Source: Bacillota bacterium
GTDB taxonomy: Bacteria; Bacillota; Clostridia; Acetivibrionales; DSM-1351
Assembly: GCA_023417285.1 (NCBI GenBank)
Contig: JAEZFR010000486.1
Location: 1-8,452, forward strand
Length of the DNA stretch: 8,452 bases
Direction: 5' to 3'
Below, piece after piece: positions 7,157 through 8,452 of this stretch (positions are counted from its first letter, which is position 1; the number at the start of each line of letters is the position of its first letter). The position numbers and the translations under genes were made by a program. The notes beneath the pieces are model-generated. The model saw only the letters and a program-made list of their open reading frames with translations, was not told the origin of the DNA and searched no databases.

Positions 7157-7600
7157 TTATCCATTAGTATTGTAATGTTGGGATATTAAGTTAAAGGCTT
7201 TACATAGTTTATACAAGTATATAAACGGTCCAACAATTACTATTGATAATAGAATGTAATAAATCCAAAAATCAGCTGCTCCAAATTTATAGTCTATGTT
7301 ACGGCGATTCAGTTCTGATCCAATTCTGGCAGAAATTCTATGGAACCATACAAAAGCTGCAATACCTAAAGTGATTGGAGATACCAAGAAGAAAAGAAGA
7401 CAATAATGCATTGTCTTTCTACCATCATAACGACTTGCTATAATGTTAATATTGTTGGACATGCTTGAGTAGAATACAATAGAATAAATCCCAAGCGTAA
7501 TGATACTAAGTAAAATAAATTTAAGAAGAGAACGACTGGTATTGAGCTGACCAACAGGGGCAGTTGAGGGCTGATAAGCCACAGAGCCTTGATTGTTCAT
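7157..7600 (-). CDS. DUF4234-type small membrane protein
   Basis: This 147-residue protein has a polar N-terminus of about 22 residues and three predicted membrane helices at about 25-44, 66-86 and 111-130. Each helix carries a similar hydrophobic motif: SIITLGIYSIVFY, SPITLGIAAFVWFHRIS and SIVIVGPFIYLYKLCKAFN. Conserved-looking RYDGRKTMHY and FGAADFW segments lie between them. This pattern is what I recall for the DUF4234 family, whose function is unknown to me. The start at 7600 has GGAGG (7606-7610) 5 nt upstream. An in-frame TTG at 7612 overlaps that site and is rejected. It has its own promoter and terminator, so there is no evidence that it works with the pilus genes beyond adjacency. 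Confidence 0.85.
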   Translation of the reverse strand: MNNQGSVAYQPSTAPVGQLNTSRSLLKFILLSIITLGIYSIVFYSSMSNNINIIASRYDGRKTMHYCLLFFLVSPITLGIAAFVWFHRISARIGSELNRRNIDYKFGAADFWIYYILLSIVIVGPFIYLYKLCKAFNLISQHYNTNG

Positions 7601-7633
7601 AAAAACCTCCAAAATTTGATATTTTATACACTT

Positions 7634-7662
7634 ATTATAATAAATAACTCTATATTAGTCAA
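7634..7662 (-). promoter_or_regulatory. Consensus sigma-A promoter for the DUF4234-type gene
   Basis: TTGACT (7657-7662) and a perfect TATAAT (7634-7639) are separated by 17 bp on the minus strand. Transcription should start near 7627, giving a leader of about 27 nt that contains the GGAGG site. This is the best promoter match in the window and suggests strong housekeeping expression. Confidence 0.85.
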
Positions 7663-7725
7663 ATGTTTGCAAAATAGTATTGTTTGAGCTATATTGGAAA
7701 TGGTAATATGTTGGCTGTATTGAAT

Positions 7726-7763
7726 AAAGCCGCCTAGCTGTATCACTACAACTAAGCGGCTTT
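7726..7763 (-). terminator. Long hairpin after the tRNA 3' end, likely the tRNA terminator
   Basis: The arms 7726-7742 and 7747-7763 can form a 17-bp stem in minus-strand RNA with two G-U wobbles and a GUGA (GNRA-type) loop. On the plus strand the same two positions are C-A mismatches. That favours the minus strand, the direction of the adjacent tRNA fragment, whose CCA ends 4 nt before the stem. The following minus-strand sequence ATTCAAT is a poor T-tract. The plus strand has a better one (TTTTATTT), so bidirectional action is possible. Confidence 0.65.
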
Positions 7764-7767
7764 TATT

Positions 7768-7812
7768 TGGTACGCCCGACACGATTCGAACGTGCGACCT
7801 GCGGTTTAGGAA
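7768..7812 (-). pseudogene. 3' half of tRNA-Arg(CCT), probable att-site remnant
   Basis: On the minus strand the fragment runs from the anticodon loop to the end of a tRNA. It has loop TTCCTAA (7806-7812, anticodon CCT at 7808-7810), 3' anticodon-stem strand ACCGC, variable loop AGGTC, T-stem GCACG and T-loop TTCGAAT. The T-stem return CGTGT, acceptor strand CGGGCGT, discriminator A and CCA follow. The T-arm pairs fully, with one G-U. The 5' half is missing: the anticodon stem should be preceded by GCGGT but reads TCGCT, and no D-arm or 5' acceptor strand (expected ACGCCCG) follows. A fragment starting in the anticodon loop is the classic product of site-specific integration into a tRNA gene. 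The intact, restored tRNA would be at the other end of the element, outside this window. Confidence 0.85.
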
Positions 7813-7825
7813 AGCGATTTCCTGA
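7806..7825. other. Putative integrase core-type inverted repeat at the tRNA junction
   Basis: TTAGGAAA (7806-7813) and TTTCCTGA (7818-7825) form an inverted repeat matching at 7 of 8 positions around the 4-bp centre GCGA. It covers the anticodon loop exactly where tRNA homology stops. Tyrosine recombinases that use tRNA genes bind such inverted core sites and exchange strands between them. No integrase is visible, so this is inferred from layout. Confidence 0.5.
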
Positions 7826-7908
7826 TTTTTGTAACTATGTATAGCTTGTTATAAACCTTTAAAATAGCGAACCGAACAAGCTCAACACTTTACATTTGAT
7901 ATTAAATA

Positions 7909-7949
7909 TTGACTACTTTTTATAACTTCAGTAGTCAAATAGTAGTCAA
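7909..7949. repeat. Three AGTAGTCAA repeats, candidate integrase arm sites
   Basis: AGTAGTCAA occurs at 7930-7938 and 7941-7949, two direct copies 11 bp apart or about one helical turn, and inverted at 7909-7917. They lie 85-140 bp from the tRNA junction on the element side. Short repeats of this kind near an att core are typical arm-type sites for the integrase N-terminal domain. Confidence 0.55.
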
Positions 7950-7985
7950 TTTTTAATTGCTGTATGAGTTAAATTATTCCATTTT

Positions 7986-8452
7986 TTAATAAATGGGTTT
8001 CCCACAATGAGGGCATCTTCGGCCTGGTCTTGGACCAGATGATTTTGTTGGACGAGATCTAGCAACAGCAACAATGCTAACATTATCCTCCATAGTCTCT
8101 TTAAACCTATTATTTCTTAAGCTTCTTGATCGTTGATGTCTAGTTCTCTCGATGTATTCAGGTGGTTGTGCTTTGAGCCAATTCAAATAATTATCCTTTT
8201 TTAAATATTTATTCATTTTTTTCCTCCTTAAAATCATTTTCTCAATTTGTATATTGGATTCTCTTGATTGATTTGTTTCTTTTTCATAACTATTATCTAA
8301 TTCTATTGGAATCCCACAAACGCAGCATCTGTTTATTGGATTCTTTGAAAACTTTTTTATTTTTTTATAGTTCCAGACAAGTTGTCTGCATTCAGGGCAC
8401 CTTGCATCATTAGGCTCAAATTCCTTTACGGCTTCCCTATAAAGCTCCTGTC
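7986..8452 (-). CDS. Cysteine-motif (zinc-ribbon-like) protein, 5' end beyond window
   Basis: The frame is open from the right edge to a TAA at 7986 and shows 154 residues. I do not recognise the family. Near the visible start, CPEC (18-21) and CCVCG (42-46) give CxxC-x20-CxxC, a zinc-ribbon spacing. The C-terminus ends CPHCGKPIY with another CxxC (146, 149). Between them lie a Lys-rich linker and an Arg-rich segment (RTRHQRSRSLRNNRF), suggesting nucleic-acid binding, which is inference. Inside the frame, AAGGAGG (8223-8229) is 6 nt before an ATG at 8216, the strongest translation start in the window. It would yield a 76-residue protein with only the C-terminal CxxC. So this is either one long protein with an internal start, or a short gene whose upstream in-frame neighbour has lost its stop. 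It is the only gene on the presumed element side. Confidence 0.7.
   Translation of the reverse strand, partial: QELYREAVKEFEPNDARCPECRQLVWNYKKIKKFSKNPINRCCVCGIPIELDNSYEKETNQSRESNIQIEKMILRRKKMNKYLKKDNYLNWLKAQPPEYIERTRHQRSRSLRNNRFKETMEDNVSIVAVARSRPTKSSGPRPGRRCPHCGKPIY
8214..8229 (-). promoter_or_regulatory. Strong internal ribosome binding site and ATG within the cysteine-motif frame
   Basis: AAGGAGG, six A residues and ATG lie in the same frame as the upstream codons, which read ...LRRKKM. Match and spacing are near-ideal. It supports a 76-residue product (7986-8216) in place of, or in addition to, the longer protein. Confidence 0.65.

Larger units (their letters stand above)
7813..8452. mobile_element. 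End of a putative integrated element (right part beyond window)
   Basis: Sequence beyond the tRNA fragment is taken as element DNA because tRNA homology stops inside the anticodon loop, while the expected terminator stays on the pil side. Next to the junction are about 170 bp without a gene (7813-7985). These hold the core repeat, a widely spaced 8-bp inverted repeat (7843-7850 with 7875-7882) and the AGTAGTCAA repeats. A cysteine-motif gene then runs off the edge. No integrase, excisionase or phage structural gene is seen, so type (phage, ICE, island) is unknown. Confidence 0.5.

Noticed and set aside
7909..7949. CRISPR-like array
   Set aside because: The repeats are only 9 bp, one is inverted, and the spacing is 11-21 bp, so it does not resemble a CRISPR.
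7813..7985. Integrase gene or remnant beside the att junction
   Set aside because: No frame of useful length with tyrosine-recombinase motifs is present on either strand here; the stretch holds only repeats.
8214..8229. Programmed frameshift or slippage at the run of seven A residues after AGGAGG
   Set aside because: The ribosome-binding-like box is too close for known -1 frameshift stimulation, and the zero frame is already continuous, so no shift is needed. Translation initiation explains it better.

Overview
The window is AT-rich DNA, apparently from a Clostridia-type Firmicute. The base composition, strong GGAGG-type ribosome binding sites, sigma-A-like promoters and a Gram-positive type IV pilus (T4P) gene set without a secretin all point that way. 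Every gene I can support lies on the minus strand, so transcription runs from high to low coordinates.

Positions 1-7013 hold a T4P operon read as pilB (extension ATPase), pilT (retraction ATPase), pilM (actin-like cytoplasmic scaffold), pilC (inner-membrane platform), pilA (pilin), then a second prepilin-like gene cut by the left window edge. A good promoter at 7008-7036 precedes pilB. A perfect palindrome sits just upstream of its -35 box, and three copies of a 10-bp motif lie in its leader. Inside the operon are two structured intergenic regions: a dyad with a TTGACA box before pilA, and a 16-bp hairpin without a T-tract after pilA. Both are candidates for setting pilin levels apart from the machinery genes. 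PilB is unusually long because its N-terminal MshEN-type domain is duplicated. The prepilin peptidase and PilN/PilO partners are not in the window; they may lie past the left edge or elsewhere.

Positions 7098-7662 form a separate unit: a small three-helix membrane protein of the DUF4234 type with its own consensus promoter and a rho-independent terminator that insulates it from the pil promoter.

Positions 7726-8452 are the most interesting part. A 3' half of a tRNA-Arg (anticodon CCT), from anticodon loop to CCA, is followed on the minus strand by what looks like the tRNA's own terminator. Its 5' half is missing and is replaced by unrelated sequence from within the anticodon loop. An inverted repeat spans the junction, and three copies of AGTAGTCAA lie about 100-140 bp away. 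This is the layout of an attachment-site scar left when a tyrosine-recombinase element integrates in a tRNA gene. It makes 7813-8452 the end of an integrated element and the pil side ancestral chromosome. The only gene on the element side is a cysteine-motif protein whose reading frame runs off the right edge and contains a very strong internal ribosome binding site and ATG. I see no integrase in the window, so the element assignment is inference.
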